Below are positions 1 to 10,059 of a DNA stretch of 38,496 bases, in pieces; the first letter of the stretch is position 1, and every line of letters begins with the position of its first letter. A model generated the notes under the pieces. The model did not search any database. It had not been told where the DNA came from and saw only the letters and a list, made by a program, of their open reading frames with translations. The DNA comes from Gammaproteobacteria bacterium. GTDB taxonomy: Bacteria; Pseudomonadota; Gammaproteobacteria; Acidithiobacillales; Acidithiobacillaceae. Location of the stretch: assembly GCA_023381645.1 (NCBI GenBank), contig JAMCRJ010000031.1, forward strand, positions 1 to 38,496. Direction: 5' to 3'. The position numbers and the translations under genes are program-made.

Positions 1-656
1 GCGAAGAGGTCTTCTTCGAATTTGGGGAGTTGCCCGGTACCATACAAGGAATCGGCGTTGGCGAGAAAAGGCGGTGCGATTTCCGTGTAACCGTGTTCCG
101 TCGTATGCAAATCCAGCATGAATTGCGCCAGGGCGCGCTCGAGGCGGGCACCGGGGCCACGCAATACCACAAAGCGGGTGCCTGCAAGGCGTGCACCCGC
201 CGCAAAATCGATGATACCCAAGTCCTCGCCCAGTTCGACATGGTCGCGGGGCTGAAAAGCAAAGGTGCTGGGCGTGCCCCAGTGACGCAGGACTACGTTG
301 TCCGCTTCATCGCGGCCGTCGGGCACCGAATCCTGCGGGATGTTGGGCAGACCGATGGTCAGCGCATCCCATTCGGCAAGGGTACGTTCCAGTGATTGCT
401 CCAGGGTCTTGATCTCCTCGCCGTTCGACACTGCTGCGGCCTGCATCGCGCCGGTATCGAGCCCCTGGCGGCGCGCCTGACCGATCTGCCTGGAAGCTTC
501 ATTGCGGGCGTTGCGAAGCTGTTCGAGCTGAATCTGCAGGGCTTTGCGCTGCTGGTCGAGGGCATTCAGGGCAGCCACATCGAGGGTGAAGTGGCGGCGG
601 GCAAGGCCTGCAGCTACGGTTTCGGGCGCGCTGCGCAGCAAGCTGGGGTCAAGCAT
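1..656 (-). CDS. serS: Seryl-tRNA synthetase, N-terminal part (runs off left edge)
   Basis: Charges tRNA-Ser (and tRNA-Sec precursors) with serine in the cytoplasm. The visible 218 residues start MLDPSLLRSAPETVAAGLAR and contain the N-terminal tRNA-binding arm: a long Gln/Glu/Arg-rich antiparallel coiled coil at about residues 30-100, then the conserved LPNIPQDSVPDG segment and the beginning of the class II catalytic domain (reading GTGQLPKFEEDLF just before the edge). The ATG at 654-656 overlaps the end of rarA by 8 bases, so the two are probably translationally coupled. Catalytic motifs 2 and 3 lie outside the window. rarA-serS adjacency is common in proteobacteria, which supports the call. 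The gene is open to the edge with no frameshift. Confidence 0.95.
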   Translation of the reverse strand, partial: MLDPSLLRSAPETVAAGLARRHFTLDVAALNALDQQRKALQIQLEQLRNARNEASRQIGQARRQGLDTGAMQAAAVSNGEEIKTLEQSLERTLAEWDALTIGLPNIPQDSVPDGRDEADNVVLRHWGTPSTFAFQPRDHVELGEDLGIIDFAAGARLAGTRFVVLRGPGARLERALAQFMLDLHTTEHGYTEIAPPFLANADSLYGTGQLPKFEEDLF

Positions 657-1977
657 GGGGTTTTTTCTCCCGGACAGGTTGACGATGAGCGTTTATCCAG
701 CGCAAACGCTCCTGAATACGGGTTTCCATACCGCGGTCGCTGGGGTCATAAAAATGGGCCTGACGCAGACCGGGGGGCAAATAAGACTGTTGCGGAGCGA
801 TGGCATCCGGATAGTCGTGATCGTATTGATATTCCCGGCCATAATCCAGCGTTTTGAGCAGCGCGGTGGGCGCGTTGCGCAGATGGAGAGGGACTTCTGC
901 ACTCCCGCTGCCTTTCACGACGGCACGCACGGCATTCCATGCGTCGTATACGCGGTTACTTTTGGGACAACTGGCGAGATAGACCGTAGCCTGCGCCAGG
1001 GCCAGCTCCCCCTCGGGCGAGCCAAGAAAGGCATAGGCGTCTTTGGCGGCGAGGGCCATTTCTAAAGCCCGTGGGTCGGCAAGGCCAACATCTTCGGAAG
1101 CCATGCGTACCAGACGACGGGCAAGGTAAAGGGGGTCGGCGCCGCCGTCGAGCATCCGCGCCAGCCAGTAGAGGGCCGCGTCGGGGTCGGAACCGCGCAG
1201 GGACTTGTGGAAAGCGGAAATTTCGTCGTAAAAGGCTTCCCCCCCCTTGTCGAAGCGCCGCCAGGAGTGACCGCTGGCTGCGGCGACAATCCCGGTAGTG
1301 ATCTGTGTTTTACCCTCCTGTACCGGTGCCAGTTGTACCGCGAGGTCGAGCAGATTGAGGAGACGGCGCGCGTCACCGTCCGCGGCGGCCAATAAGCCCT
1401 TGCGTACTTCCGGGGACATCTCTATCGCCATTCCCCCCAGACCGAGCACCCTGTCGGCAAGGGTATGATCGAGGACGGCGCCGAGTTCTTCTTCCGTCAG
1501 CGCCTTGAGGACGTAAACCCGCGCACGGGACAGCAGGGCATTGACCAGGGCGAAACTGGGGTTTTCCGTCGTTGCACCGATGAGAGTCACGACGCCTTCT
1601 TCCACATAAGGTAGCAAGGCATCCTGCTGGCTTTTGTTGAAGCGATGGATTTCATCGATGAAGAGGACCGTGCCTTGTCCCAGGGACTGGGCGGCCTCGG
1701 CGCTGCTGACGGCGGCACGGATCTCTCGCACTCCGCTGTTGACGGCAGACAAAACCTGAAAGTGGTGGCCGGCGGTGTGGGCCAGGAGTTGCGCCAGGGT
1801 GGTTTTGCCACTGCCTGGCGGGCCCCAGAGGATCATGGAGTGCAGATGCCCGGCCTGCACCATGGCCTGCAGCGGGCCTTCCTTGCCGAGCAGATGGCGC
1901 TGCCCAGCGTAAGCGTCCAGCGTCTGCGGGCGCATCCGCGCCGCCAGGGGACGAGGGTCGGTGGACGATGCTGCCAT
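649..1977 (-). CDS. rarA: Replication-associated recombination protein A (RarA/MgsA AAA+ ATPase)
   Basis: AAA+ ATPase of the clamp-loader/RuvB group that acts at stalled replication forks with SSB. Numbering from the ATG at 1977 (442 aa), Walker A GPPGSGKT is near residues 52-59, Walker B VLFIDEIHRFN near 104-114 and sensor 1 GATTENPSF near 135-143; the C-terminal half has the MgsA tetramerisation region ending YLPPGLRQAHFYDPSDRG. The N-terminal PLAARMRPQTLDAYAGQRHLL block is the usual family opening. An ATG three codons upstream (1986) is also in frame, but it has no ribosome-binding sequence whereas GGATGA sits 8 bases before 1977; the start is therefore slightly uncertain. It lies between the porin gene (upstream) and serS (8-base overlap downstream). 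Confidence 0.95.
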   Translation of the reverse strand: MAASSTDPRPLAARMRPQTLDAYAGQRHLLGKEGPLQAMVQAGHLHSMILWGPPGSGKTTLAQLLAHTAGHHFQVLSAVNSGVREIRAAVSSAEAAQSLGQGTVLFIDEIHRFNKSQQDALLPYVEEGVVTLIGATTENPSFALVNALLSRARVYVLKALTEEELGAVLDHTLADRVLGLGGMAIEMSPEVRKGLLAAADGDARRLLNLLDLAVQLAPVQEGKTQITTGIVAAASGHSWRRFDKGGEAFYDEISAFHKSLRGSDPDAALYWLARMLDGGADPLYLARRLVRMASEDVGLADPRALEMALAAKDAYAFLGSPEGELALAQATVYLASCPKSNRVYDAWNAVRAVVKGSGSAEVPLHLRNAPTALLKTLDYGREYQYDHDYPDAIAPQQSYLPPGLRQAHFYDPSDRGMETRIQERLRWINAHRQPVREKKPHA

Positions 1978-2004
1978 TAGAATCATCCGGAGACAGATTG
2001 TCCC

Positions 2005-3075
2005 TTAAAAATCCCGGGAAATTGCGGCGCCAAAGTTGAAGATGCTGGCTTTATACGTGCCTGCAAAGCCGGGATGATAAGACGTCGTGTTGCCGGAGAG
2101 GGCATAGGAGGCACCTATGTCGTAATGCCATGCGCCCAGACCGATACCCAACCCGAAGGAGGCCAGATTGCTGGTGGTTCCCGGTACCGCCGCATCAAAA
2201 CTCGAGCTGTTGCCGGGGCTGCCCTCGTGGGCGAGGCCACCGCGGAGCTCCAGATTCTGGTTCAAGTGATAGCTGAGCCCGAGGCGATAGGCCAGGGCAG
2301 ACTTCCAGCCGAGGCTGCCATGGCCAGGTAACCGGGCATTGCTCCAGTCGTTCCAGTCCACATCCAGTTCGCTCGCAAAGCGTGGGGTAAATCGGTAGCG
2401 GACACCTGCCTGTACGCGACTGGGGAGGTCAATGCTGCCGCCACCTGAAGAAACGCTGGCCGCGGAGCGATAACTGAGTCCCGCGTTGAAGCGCTCGGTG
2501 GTGTAGAAAAGCCCGACGTTACCGCCGACGCCTCCGCCGTTGCCCGAATTTGGGCCAAAGGTTGCGCTCAGCGTCTGGTAATAATCCAGACCCACCCCAA
2601 CGCTCAGGTTGGGGAGCAGCAGATAGGCAACCCCCGGATTCACATCAATGATCCGCAGGTCATTTTTCAGCGAAGGTTGTCCGGGAAAGGTCCCGGCGGG
2701 CCAAGTGGCATTGATGCTGTAGGGGGAAGTGATGCCGAGACCAACCGCCAGCGGCAGGTCATTGAAACGATGGGTCACAAAGAGATCGGGCAGAATCTGC
2801 AGATTGCTGCTCGCATCGATGCTGCCACTGCCGTTATCCACCTTGTAAGCAGGGCGCGTTGCGAGAATGTCCAGACCCACCCGGGTACCCGGAAAGAAGA
2901 CCATATCTGCGGGATTGTCGGCAAAGCTGCTGACGGGTCCGCCGTCGGCTACCGTGGCCCCCGCTTCCGAAAGCCCCACCACGGAGGTCGGCGCGGCGAA
3001 ACCTGCGGCATGGGACTGCGCAGCCACTAACAGACCGAGGGTGACGAGGACGAGACGGGTCTTCAAAGCCAACAT
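2005..3075 (-). CDS. FadL/OmpP1/TodX-family outer membrane transport protein
   Basis: Predicted beta-barrel importer of hydrophobic compounds across the outer membrane. The 356-residue product has a clear signal peptide (LVLVTLGLLVAAQ, probable cleavage after SHA at 23), then a mature N terminus AGFAAPTSVVGLSEAGATVA with the FadL-type NPA motif (ADNPADMVFF) that belongs to the hatch region. Alternating aromatic strands follow (for example FASELDVDWNDWSNA and YRLGLSYHLNQNLELRGGL), and the protein ends in Phe, as expected for BAM-dependent barrels. It is shorter than E. coli FadL (about 420 mature residues), so some extracellular loops must be reduced. GGAG lies 8 bases before the ATG. It is inserted between lolA and rarA in the same orientation, 18 bases after lolA. 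The substrate cannot be told from sequence; long-chain fatty acids or other hydrophobics are possible. Confidence 0.82.
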   Translation of the reverse strand: MLALKTRLVLVTLGLLVAAQSHAAGFAAPTSVVGLSEAGATVADGGPVSSFADNPADMVFFPGTRVGLDILATRPAYKVDNGSGSIDASSNLQILPDLFVTHRFNDLPLAVGLGITSPYSINATWPAGTFPGQPSLKNDLRIIDVNPGVAYLLLPNLSVGVGLDYYQTLSATFGPNSGNGGGVGGNVGLFYTTERFNAGLSYRSAASVSSGGGSIDLPSRVQAGVRYRFTPRFASELDVDWNDWSNARLPGHGSLGWKSALAYRLGLSYHLNQNLELRGGLAHEGSPGNSSSFDAAVPGTTSNLASFGLGIGLGAWHYDIGASYALSGNTTSYHPGFAGTYKASIFNFGAAISRDF

Positions 3076-3093
3076 ACAGTACTCCAGGAAATA

Positions 3094-3786
3094 TTATTGA
3101 GAGAGAACATCTACGCCGGCAGGCGGGGTGAACTGAAACTCCTGCACCGAAATGGGGTGATTGATCCTGATATGCTCGAAGTGTAGAACGGTCTGTTGCT
3201 GGAAGGCGTCTTCCATACGCATCTCGCGCAGCGCGCCCTGCGCATCAAAGCCCAGGCGCAATGCGGTGAAACCCTGATCCTGACCCGTTTTGGGATGCAA
3301 CAGCAGCCAGCGGAGTCCGTCTTTTTCACCCAGGTCCGTAATCCTGAAGCGCTGACTGAGGTCATCGTTACCAGCGATCAGCGCCGCAGGGGTGGACCCG
3401 ATTGCTTTGCCGAGGGGCTGCACCGTGGCCTGTTCCAGGGCCGGTTCATAAAACCAGACCTTCTCACCGTTGGACACAATGGTTTGCCCGTTACGGCCAT
3501 CGTAGTCCCAGCGGAATTTACCGGGGCGGGAGATCCACAGCCTGCCGCTGGCGTGTTTGACGACTTGGCCGTCATGGTTGGCGACCTCCTGACTGAACCG
3601 AGCAGTGATGGTATGGGTCTTCTGGAAAAAATCCTGCAACATCGTCAACCCCGTGGCGGCAGCCGCAAACTGGAGACCGCCCAGCATCAGCAGCGGCGCC
3701 AGAAACCAGCGGGCCAGACCCGAAACGCGTGATGGGTCGCGCCTGATGCGCAAACGGTCAGTCACGACCAGGGGGTGCTGCTGCAT
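3094..3786 (-). CDS. lolA: Outer-membrane lipoprotein carrier protein LolA
   Basis: Periplasmic chaperone that takes lipoproteins from LolCDE at the inner membrane to LolB. The product is 230 residues from the ATG at 3786. It has a rather long basic N-region ([17 protein letters not shown]) before the hydrophobic signal core [17 protein letters not shown]. The mature part shows the LolA fold signature: [32 protein letters not shown], and [19 protein letters not shown] with the typical Trp/Tyr positions. A GTG/ATG-extended frame upstream exists, but the start at 3786 is preferred because GGAG is 11 bases before it and it gives a normal length. The start overlaps the end of ftsK by 29 bases. 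The ftsK-lolA-rarA order is standard in gammaproteobacteria. Confidence 0.93.
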   Translation of the reverse strand: MQQHPLVVTDRLRIRRDPSRVSGLARWFLAPLLMLGGLQFAAAATGLTMLQDFFQKTHTITARFSQEVANHDGQVVKHASGRLWISRPGKFRWDYDGRNGQTIVSNGEKVWFYEPALEQATVQPLGKAIGSTPAALIAGNDDLSQRFRITDLGEKDGLRWLLLHPKTGQDQGFTALRLGFDAQGALREMRMEDAFQQQTVLHFEHIRINHPISVQEFQFTPPAGVDVLSQ

Positions 3787-6064
3787 AGATTTCTCTGCTC
3801 CCGTTACTTTGCAAGGGACCGACCACACCAACCCGCTCCATCTCTTCGATCATGCGGGCGGCCCGATTATAGCCCACCTTGAGTTGCCGCTGCACGTAAG
3901 AGATACTCGCCTTGCGACTGCTGGTGACAATGGCCACCGCCTGATCATAGAGCGGATCGGCGTCTTCTCCACCCTCCCCGTCCATGCTTTCCCCATCGCC
4001 ACCTTCATTACCCTGTAAAATACGCTCGTCGTATTGGGGCGCGCCCAGTTGACGCAGGGACTCTACCACACGATGGACTTCGTCGTCGCTGACAAAGGCC
4101 CCATGCACGCGCAACGGATAACCGGAGCCGGGGGGCAGGTAGAGCATGTCGCCCTGGCCGAGCAAGGTTTCGGCGCCCATCTGGTCGAGAATGGTGCGCG
4201 AGTCGATACGCGACGAAACCTGAAAGGCAATGCGGGTGGGGACATTGGCCTTGATCAGGCCGGTGATCACATCCACCGAAGGACGCTGGGTCGCCATGAT
4301 CAGGTGCAGACCGGCAGCGCGCGCTTTCTGGGCCAGACGGGTGATCAGGATTTCCACCTGTTTGCCGACCACCATCATCAGATCCGCGAACTCGTCGATG
4401 ATCACCACAATGGCGGGCAGCACGCTCAAAGCCACGGGTTCGCCGTCCATATCTGTATCCGGACCCGGCAGGGGATGTCCAGAAGCCGCCGCTTCCCGTA
4501 CCTTCTGATTATACCCGGCCAGGTTGCGCACTCCAGCAAAAGCCATGAGCTTATAGCGCCGTTCCATCTCCGCTACGCACCAGCGCAGGGCATTGGCGGC
4601 CTCTTTCATGTCCGTCACCACCGGCGCAAGCAGGTGAGGGATGCCCTCATAGATGGATAGCTCCAGCATCTTGGGATCCACCATGATCAGGCGTACATCC
4701 TCGGCAGTCGCTTTGAACAGTATGCTGAGAATCATGGCATTGACGCCCACAGACTTGCCAGCGCCGGTGGTCCCCGCTACCAGCAGGTGGGGCATTCTGG
4801 CCAGATCGGCGGACACCGGCTGCCCCCCGATATCCTGACCCAATGCCAGCGTCAGCAGACTTTTGCTCTGGGTGAAGCCGTGACTGGAAAGCACCTCGGA
4901 GAGACGCACCGTGCGCCGGTGGGGATTTGGCACCTCGATGCCCATGGTGGCCTTACCGGGAATGGCTTCAACCACACGCACCCGTGCCGCCAGCACGCGC
5001 GAAAGATCTTTGCTGAGGCCCGCAATCTGGCTAACCTTGACTCCCGGTGCCGGTTCTATTTCAAAACGGGTAATCACCGGTCCAGGGTGGGCCGCCACTA
5101 CGGTCGCCTGTACCCCGAAGTCGGCCAGCTTTTCTTCCAGCATACACGACTGCTGCCGCAACGCGTCGGGCTGCAGTTGAGAACCGGGATCTGCCGCATC
5201 CGGTGGATCGAGTAGACCCAGATCGGGGAGGCCATCGGCACGCGGCGGCCCCACCGGAGCCGGCAACGGCAACTGCCGACTGCTTTTAACGGCGGTATGC
5301 GCCGAACCTGGCCCGCGCTTTTTGGTGGAAAAGAAGCTGGGTGCCGCGGGCGGGGACACCTTTGGCGCAGCGGGCGCCAGCGTGGTGATGGGCTCAGGGG
5401 CCGCCCAGGTCGAAATCCGGCGTCGCAGTGGCCAGCGTAGGTGTGGCCTGGACAAGGCCGCGTACAGGGCATTGACATGCGCAGCCATCGCGCGCGGCCC
5501 CAGACCGGTGAGCAAAAACACGCCGAGACAAAACAGCCCAAGAAACAGCAAGGCGCCACCACCCACACCGATGAATGGCCGGGCAAGGGCGCTGACTTCC
5601 TGTCCCAGGATACCACCCGCTCCCGCACCGGCAATGGGCCACCAACCCGTCGGCCAGGTCAGTGCCAGAAAACTATTCAGGCCCAGCACCATAGCGGCAG
5701 CGCCCAACGGCGCCGCCCGGCGCCCCGGATGCTGATGAAACCAGTGCCGCCATAGCTGCCAGACCCCTGCGCCCAACGCCACGGGCAGGAGCCATGCGAC
5801 CACACCAAAGACCTGTACCAGAAAATCAGCGATATAGGCACCGGTTTTGCCGCCCCAGTTATGCGCGGGGCCACCCTTTCCACTGTTGAACCAGCTCGGA
5901 TCGGCGGGGTGGAAGCTGAGCAGGGATATCGCCACGAACGCCGCCACGCCGGTCAGTATCAGCAGTAGCGCCTCGCGACGCCATGGCTTGGCACGCGACG
6001 GCTGGCCCGGCTTTGCGGGGGCAGGCCGGGAGCCTCGGGGTGCATTACGGGCAGCAGAGCTCAT
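3758..6064 (-). CDS. ftsK: DNA translocase FtsK
   Basis: Septum-anchored DNA pump that clears chromosome termini and activates XerCD at dif. Residues about 32-200 hold four or five hydrophobic membrane segments. A short Pro/Ala-rich linker (about 220-300) follows, then the beta/alpha motor with Walker A GTTGAGKS at 431-438 and Walker B VVIIDE at 553-558. The last 65 or so residues form the winged-helix gamma domain ([20 protein letters not shown] ... [17 protein letters not shown]) that reads polar KOPS sequences. At 768 aa it belongs to the short SpoIIIE/FtsK class and lacks the very long linker of E. coli FtsK (1329 aa). No Shine-Dalgarno sequence is visible before the ATG at 6064; a candidate promoter (6071-6099) would start transcription almost at the ATG. 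Confidence 0.97.
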   Translation of the reverse strand: MSSAARNAPRGSRPAPAKPGQPSRAKPWRREALLLILTGVAAFVAISLLSFHPADPSWFNSGKGGPAHNWGGKTGAYIADFLVQVFGVVAWLLPVALGAGVWQLWRHWFHQHPGRRAAPLGAAAMVLGLNSFLALTWPTGWWPIAGAGAGGILGQEVSALARPFIGVGGGALLFLGLFCLGVFLLTGLGPRAMAAHVNALYAALSRPHLRWPLRRRISTWAAPEPITTLAPAAPKVSPPAAPSFFSTKKRGPGSAHTAVKSSRQLPLPAPVGPPRADGLPDLGLLDPPDAADPGSQLQPDALRQQSCMLEEKLADFGVQATVVAAHPGPVITRFEIEPAPGVKVSQIAGLSKDLSRVLAARVRVVEAIPGKATMGIEVPNPHRRTVRLSEVLSSHGFTQSKSLLTLALGQDIGGQPVSADLARMPHLLVAGTTGAGKSVGVNAMILSILFKATAEDVRLIMVDPKMLELSIYEGIPHLLAPVVTDMKEAANALRWCVAEMERRYKLMAFAGVRNLAGYNQKVREAAASGHPLPGPDTDMDGEPVALSVLPAIVVIIDEFADLMMVVGKQVEILITRLAQKARAAGLHLIMATQRPSVDVITGLIKANVPTRIAFQVSSRIDSRTILDQMGAETLLGQGDMLYLPPGSGYPLRVHGAFVSDDEVHRVVESLRQLGAPQYDERILQGNEGGDGESMDGEGGEDADPLYDQAVAIVTSSRKASISYVQRQLKVGYNRAARMIEEMERVGVVGPLQSNGSREIYAAAPPGRD

Positions 6065-6070
6065 GTCGGC

Positions 6071-6099
6071 ACGCTAAACGACCCCTGCGCGGGTGTCAA
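6071..6099 (-). promoter_or_regulatory. Candidate sigma-70 promoter for ftsK
   Basis: On the minus strand a perfect -35 TTGACA (6094-6099) is followed by a 17-base spacer and a weak -10 TAGCGT (6071-6076). Only six bases separate the -10 from the ftsK ATG, so the transcript would begin at or within a base or two of the start codon. The -10 matches the consensus at only three positions, which limits confidence. Confidence 0.4.
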
Positions 6100-6234
6100 G
6101 GAGACGCGGGAAAGAAAGGCAAATCAATGCAGTTGTTAGGCGTTTCTAATGGATCAGATCAGGACACTTCACTGCGCGTTGCTCCATATCCGATCGCTGC
6201 CCCAGGAGGGACAGGGGTGCGGGAATGATGCTAG

Positions 6235-7296
<1,062 letters not shown>

Positions 7297-7299
7297 ACC

Positions 7300-7875
7300 A
7301 TGGGGCGGCGGCCGGATCAGCCGGAGAAACAAAAGCGAGTGACCGGGGTGGAGGACAGCGCTTGCTTTCTGCAAGCGGTAGCGGATGTCCGGCCCCTGCC
7401 AGCCCCGCCCCCTCCCCCACGTCCAGCGCCGCCACCACCCTTGCCGATACAGCGGCATCAGGACGAGTTGGCGGTTCTTGAAGCGCTGGGCGGTGGTCTG
7501 CACAGCGACGAAATTCTGGAATCCGGAGACGGGTGGCTTTATTTGCGGCCCGGGCTGTCTCCGGCGCTGCTGCGGGACTTGCGCCGGGGCCGGTTCCGGA
7601 TTCAGGAGCGGCTCGACCTGCACGGCTGCACCGTGGAGGAAGGCCGCGCTGAACTGTCGGCATTTTTGCGGGAAGCACGACAACGGCATTGGACCTGCGT
7701 CTGCATCATCCACGGGAAGGGTCTGGGATCCCCCGGCCGTATTCCTGTCCTGAAAAGGCTGGTGGGTGGCTGGTTGATGCGTCACCGGGAGGTGCTGGCA
7801 TTTGCTCAGGCGCGCCCGGAAGAGGGCGGCGGCGGCGCATTGCGCGTTCTGCTGGGCTGGTCCCGTCGCGAATAG
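7300..7875 (+). CDS. Smr-domain protein with proline-rich N-terminal region
   Basis: Small Smr (MutS2 C-terminal-like) protein, a predicted nucleic-acid-binding or nicking domain. It has 191 residues. Residues 1-31 are charged, 32-49 are a proline tract (PLPAPPPPPRPAPPPPLP) and the Smr domain spans about 101-188 with LDLHG at 105-109 and HGKG at 138-141, the two hallmark motifs. A segment YLRPGLSPALLRDLRRGRF before the domain is typical of the proteobacterial SmrA/SmrB-like proteins. GAGGA lies eight bases before the ATG. It is three bases downstream of trxB and ends convergently with the merR-type gene. Whether it is SmrB (collided-ribosome nuclease) or SmrA-like cannot be decided from sequence alone. 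Confidence 0.85.
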   Translation: MGRRPDQPEKQKRVTGVEDSACFLQAVADVRPLPAPPPPPRPAPPPPLPIQRHQDELAVLEALGGGLHSDEILESGDGWLYLRPGLSPALLRDLRRGRFRIQERLDLHGCTVEEGRAELSAFLREARQRHWTCVCIIHGKGLGSPGRIPVLKRLVGGWLMRHREVLAFAQARPEEGGGGALRVLLGWSRRE

Positions 7876-7943
7876 GCAAGCCCATCCATAGATCGGGCCT
7901 TTAACCGGGTGTGGCAACATGAAACAGTTTCGGCACTCCGCCC

Positions 7944-8420
7944 TCAGCGCTGCGCCGCGTCGCAGGGTATCCGGGTGTCCCGCTGCCCCCAACGCTCCCC
8001 AACAGGTAAGGGGCTTTCGGCATCGGCCAGAGACGCGAGGATCGGGCAATCGGCCACTCGGCCATGGCCGGGGCAGCAGTCGACCTGTTGCGCAAGGACC
8101 GTGCGCATTCTTTGCAAATCGGCGATCTTGCGATCAATCTCGGCAAGTTTTTGCGCAGTGAGCGCTTTGATCTCGCCCATATCACTCTCCGCACTACCGC
8201 GGATGTCCAGCAGCTCTTTCACTTCTGCCAGGGAAAAACCAAGATTCTGGGCACGCCGGATAAAACGCAGGCGCGCTTCTGCTTCACCGTCATAGAGCCG
8301 ATAGTTGGACGGGGTCCGCTGCACAGGTCGAATGAGCCCGATCCGCTCATAGTAACGCAAGGTCTCTGCGGCAAGGCCTGCTTCACGCGCCAAACGGCCG
8401 ATGGTTACCGGAGCTTCCAT
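7944..8420 (-). CDS. MerR-family metal-responsive-type regulator (ZntR-like C terminus)
   Basis: Dimeric transcription activator that untwists promoters with long spacers. The N-terminal winged helix is clear (VTIGRLAREAGLAAETLRYY, then ERIGLIRPVQRTPSNYRLY), followed by the FIRRAQNLGFSLAEVKELL segment and a dimerisation coiled coil (about 83-112). The C-terminal loop CCPGHGRVADCPIL holds Cys115, Cys116, His119 and Cys125, close to the ZntR zinc-binding pattern, but the first ligand Cys (about position 79 in ZntR) is absent (SAESDM here). Of two in-frame ATGs, 8420 is preferred because GAGGAGG abuts the one at 8426 and lies six bases from 8420. Residues after about 133 form a non-family tail. 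No metal-transport target lies next to it; a MerR-type promoter (8483-8514) drives the gene itself. Confidence 0.88.
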   Translation of the reverse strand: MEAPVTIGRLAREAGLAAETLRYYERIGLIRPVQRTPSNYRLYDGEAEARLRFIRRAQNLGFSLAEVKELLDIRGSAESDMGEIKALTAQKLAEIDRKIADLQRMRTVLAQQVDCCPGHGRVADCPILASLADAESPLPVGERWGQRDTRIPCDAAQR

Positions 8421-8482
8421 AATCATCCTCCTCGTTATATGGTGCCTTTTAAGAATGCGTACCGTCCCAAACTATGTTGTCC

Positions 8483-8514
8483 ATTGTAGGGCCTCTAGTC
8501 AACACAAAGGTCAA
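8483..8514 (-). promoter_or_regulatory. MerR-type promoter/operator with 20-base spacer
   Basis: On the minus strand -35 TTGACC (8509-8514) and -10 TACAAT (8483-8488) are separated by exactly 20 bases, the over-long spacing typical of MerR-family promoters. The spacer holds an imperfect dyad, CCTTTGTG/TTGACTAGAGG, centred between the elements. It drives the merR-type gene that starts about 60 bases downstream, implying autoregulation. The -35 end overlaps the last 20 bases of truD. Confidence 0.7.
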
Positions 8515-9583
8515 GCCTTTGCGCTTCAGCTATTTCCCTCCCCAAAAGGCCTTCCACACAACTCGTCGCGAATACGCCCGCGGGGAGGAAAAAACTCAGG
8601 ATCAGGGTCTGCGCATCCTCCCAGCGGCCGCTGAGATTCTCCGGACGCGCGCGCAAGGGACGCCGGGCGGCGTCCAGCCCTTGTTCTGCAAGACGTCGTG
8701 CCCAATGGAGGCCATCCTCTGTTGTACCGGTGATGACGGGTCCCGCGCCCAGGGCCGAGGCCTCCAGCGCGGCGGCAACCAAGGTCGGCACCAACCCGCC
8801 ACGACCCGGCAAAGGGCCGGTGGGATGCAGGTCCCAGTCGGTGGCGCGCGCCTGCAAATCCGCGAGATCATCGTCCTCCGCCAGAAAAATACTGTGCGAG
8901 CCCGCCAGTTGAACGACTTCACCCGGCAGAATCTCCGTCCAGTTGGCCTGCCGCACCCGCTCGGCGAGGACCAGATTGAACAGGGCGGAGCGTGCCGCCG
9001 ACCAGAGCAGGCCGCGCCGATGGCGGTCTACGCGCATCGGCTGTCCGGATAACAGTCGCGCGGCCTCTTGCAAATTGCGGTGCCCGAAGCGCTGGGCACC
9101 GAAATAGTTGGGGAACCCTCGTTTCAGGAGAATTTGCAGGCGGGCGTCCCAGAGACTGTGCGCTCCCGTGGTGGCGCGCAAGGTAAGCTGAAAGTGGTTG
9201 CCACGTAACACGCCCCGACGCAATTTACGGTCATGACGGCTGATCTGCTGAAAGTGCAGGCTGTCGCCTTCCAGTCTGCCCCAATCCGGGTTGCTACCCG
9301 CCGAGGCCGGCACCGTAAAACTCTGCCGGGTAACGGCTTGACGATCCTTGAGACCGGCAAAACCCACATCCCGGACCGCCACCCCGGCACAATGCGCCAG
9401 ACGATTGGCCACATCCTGGGTATTGAGGCCGCGCTTCTCCACGACCAGCCAGTGATGGGCGCCCAAACCAGATGGGGCAAAAGGCAGCAGTTCCGTGACC
9501 TGAAAGTCTTCTGGAGACTGCCTTATTTCGGCGCCAAGCGAACCGCTCTCTGCGGGATAGATGCGCGGCGGACTTTCAGACAT
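8495..9583 (-). CDS. truD: tRNA pseudouridine(13) synthase TruD
   Basis: Makes pseudouridine 13 in tRNA-Glu. The product has 362 residues (E. coli 349). The N-terminal [15 protein letters not shown] opening and the catalytic block [16 protein letters not shown] with the nucleophile Asp80 are unmistakable. Further on are the family motifs [22 protein letters not shown] and [12 protein letters not shown]; the inserted TRUD domain covers about residues 155-300. The ATG at 9583 overlaps the end of ispF by 8 bases, so it is the third gene of the ispD-ispF-truD operon, an arrangement shared with many gammaproteobacteria (there usually followed by surE, absent here). Confidence 0.96.
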   Translation of the reverse strand: MSESPPRIYPAESGSLGAEIRQSPEDFQVTELLPFAPSGLGAHHWLVVEKRGLNTQDVANRLAHCAGVAVRDVGFAGLKDRQAVTRQSFTVPASAGSNPDWGRLEGDSLHFQQISRHDRKLRRGVLRGNHFQLTLRATTGAHSLWDARLQILLKRGFPNYFGAQRFGHRNLQEAARLLSGQPMRVDRHRRGLLWSAARSALFNLVLAERVRQANWTEILPGEVVQLAGSHSIFLAEDDDLADLQARATDWDLHPTGPLPGRGGLVPTLVAAALEASALGAGPVITGTTEDGLHWARRLAEQGLDAARRPLRARPENLSGRWEDAQTLILSFFLPAGVFATSCVEGLLGREIAEAQRLDLCVD

Positions 9584-10055
9584 GCCGAATCAGAACGACG
9601 GCGTGGGCGGCAATGCCTTCACCTCGACCGGTATAGCCCAATTGCTCTGTGGTGGTCGCTTTGATGTTGACCACATCGAGATCCACGACGAGGTCAGCGG
9701 CAATATGAGCGCGCATCCGCGGGATATGATCTGCCAATTTGGGACGCTGACAGACGATGGTCGCGTCCACGTTGCCTACCGAAAAACCTTTCCCCTGAAC
9801 CAACTGGCGACAATGTCGGAGCAGGAGCCGCGAATCTGCGCCTTCGAAACGGGCGTCGGTATCGGGGAAATGACGTCCGATGTCGCCCAGGGCAGCCGCC
9901 CCCAGCAGGGCATCGCAGATGGCGTGAAGGAGCACGTCAGCGTCGGAGTGCCCGGCAAGACCGCGTTCATAGGGTACCGACACGCCACCGAGAATCAGTG
10001 CCCTTCCCGGCACCAACGCATGTACGTCAAAGCCATGACCAATACGCAGTTGCAT
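9576..10055 (-). CDS. ispF: 2-C-methyl-D-erythritol 2,4-cyclodiphosphate synthase
   Basis: Fifth step of the MEP isoprenoid pathway: CDP-ME-2-phosphate to MEcPP plus CMP, as a cytoplasmic trimer. From the ATG at 10055 it is 159 residues, the same as E. coli. The metal ligands are visible as Asp10 and His12 in RIGHGFDVH and His45 in [32 protein letters not shown] and the C-terminal [20 protein letters not shown], which holds the conserved Glu, complete the signature. An in-frame extension of 20 codons upstream runs into ispD and is rejected. AAGGA precedes the start, and the ispD stop lies four bases upstream. Confidence 0.97.
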   Translation of the reverse strand: MQLRIGHGFDVHALVPGRALILGGVSVPYERGLAGHSDADVLLHAICDALLGAAALGDIGRHFPDTDARFEGADSRLLLRHCRQLVQGKGFSVGNVDATIVCQRPKLADHIPRMRAHIAADLVVDLDVVNIKATTTEQLGYTGRGEGIAAHAVVLIRHV

Positions 10056-10059
10056 GAGA

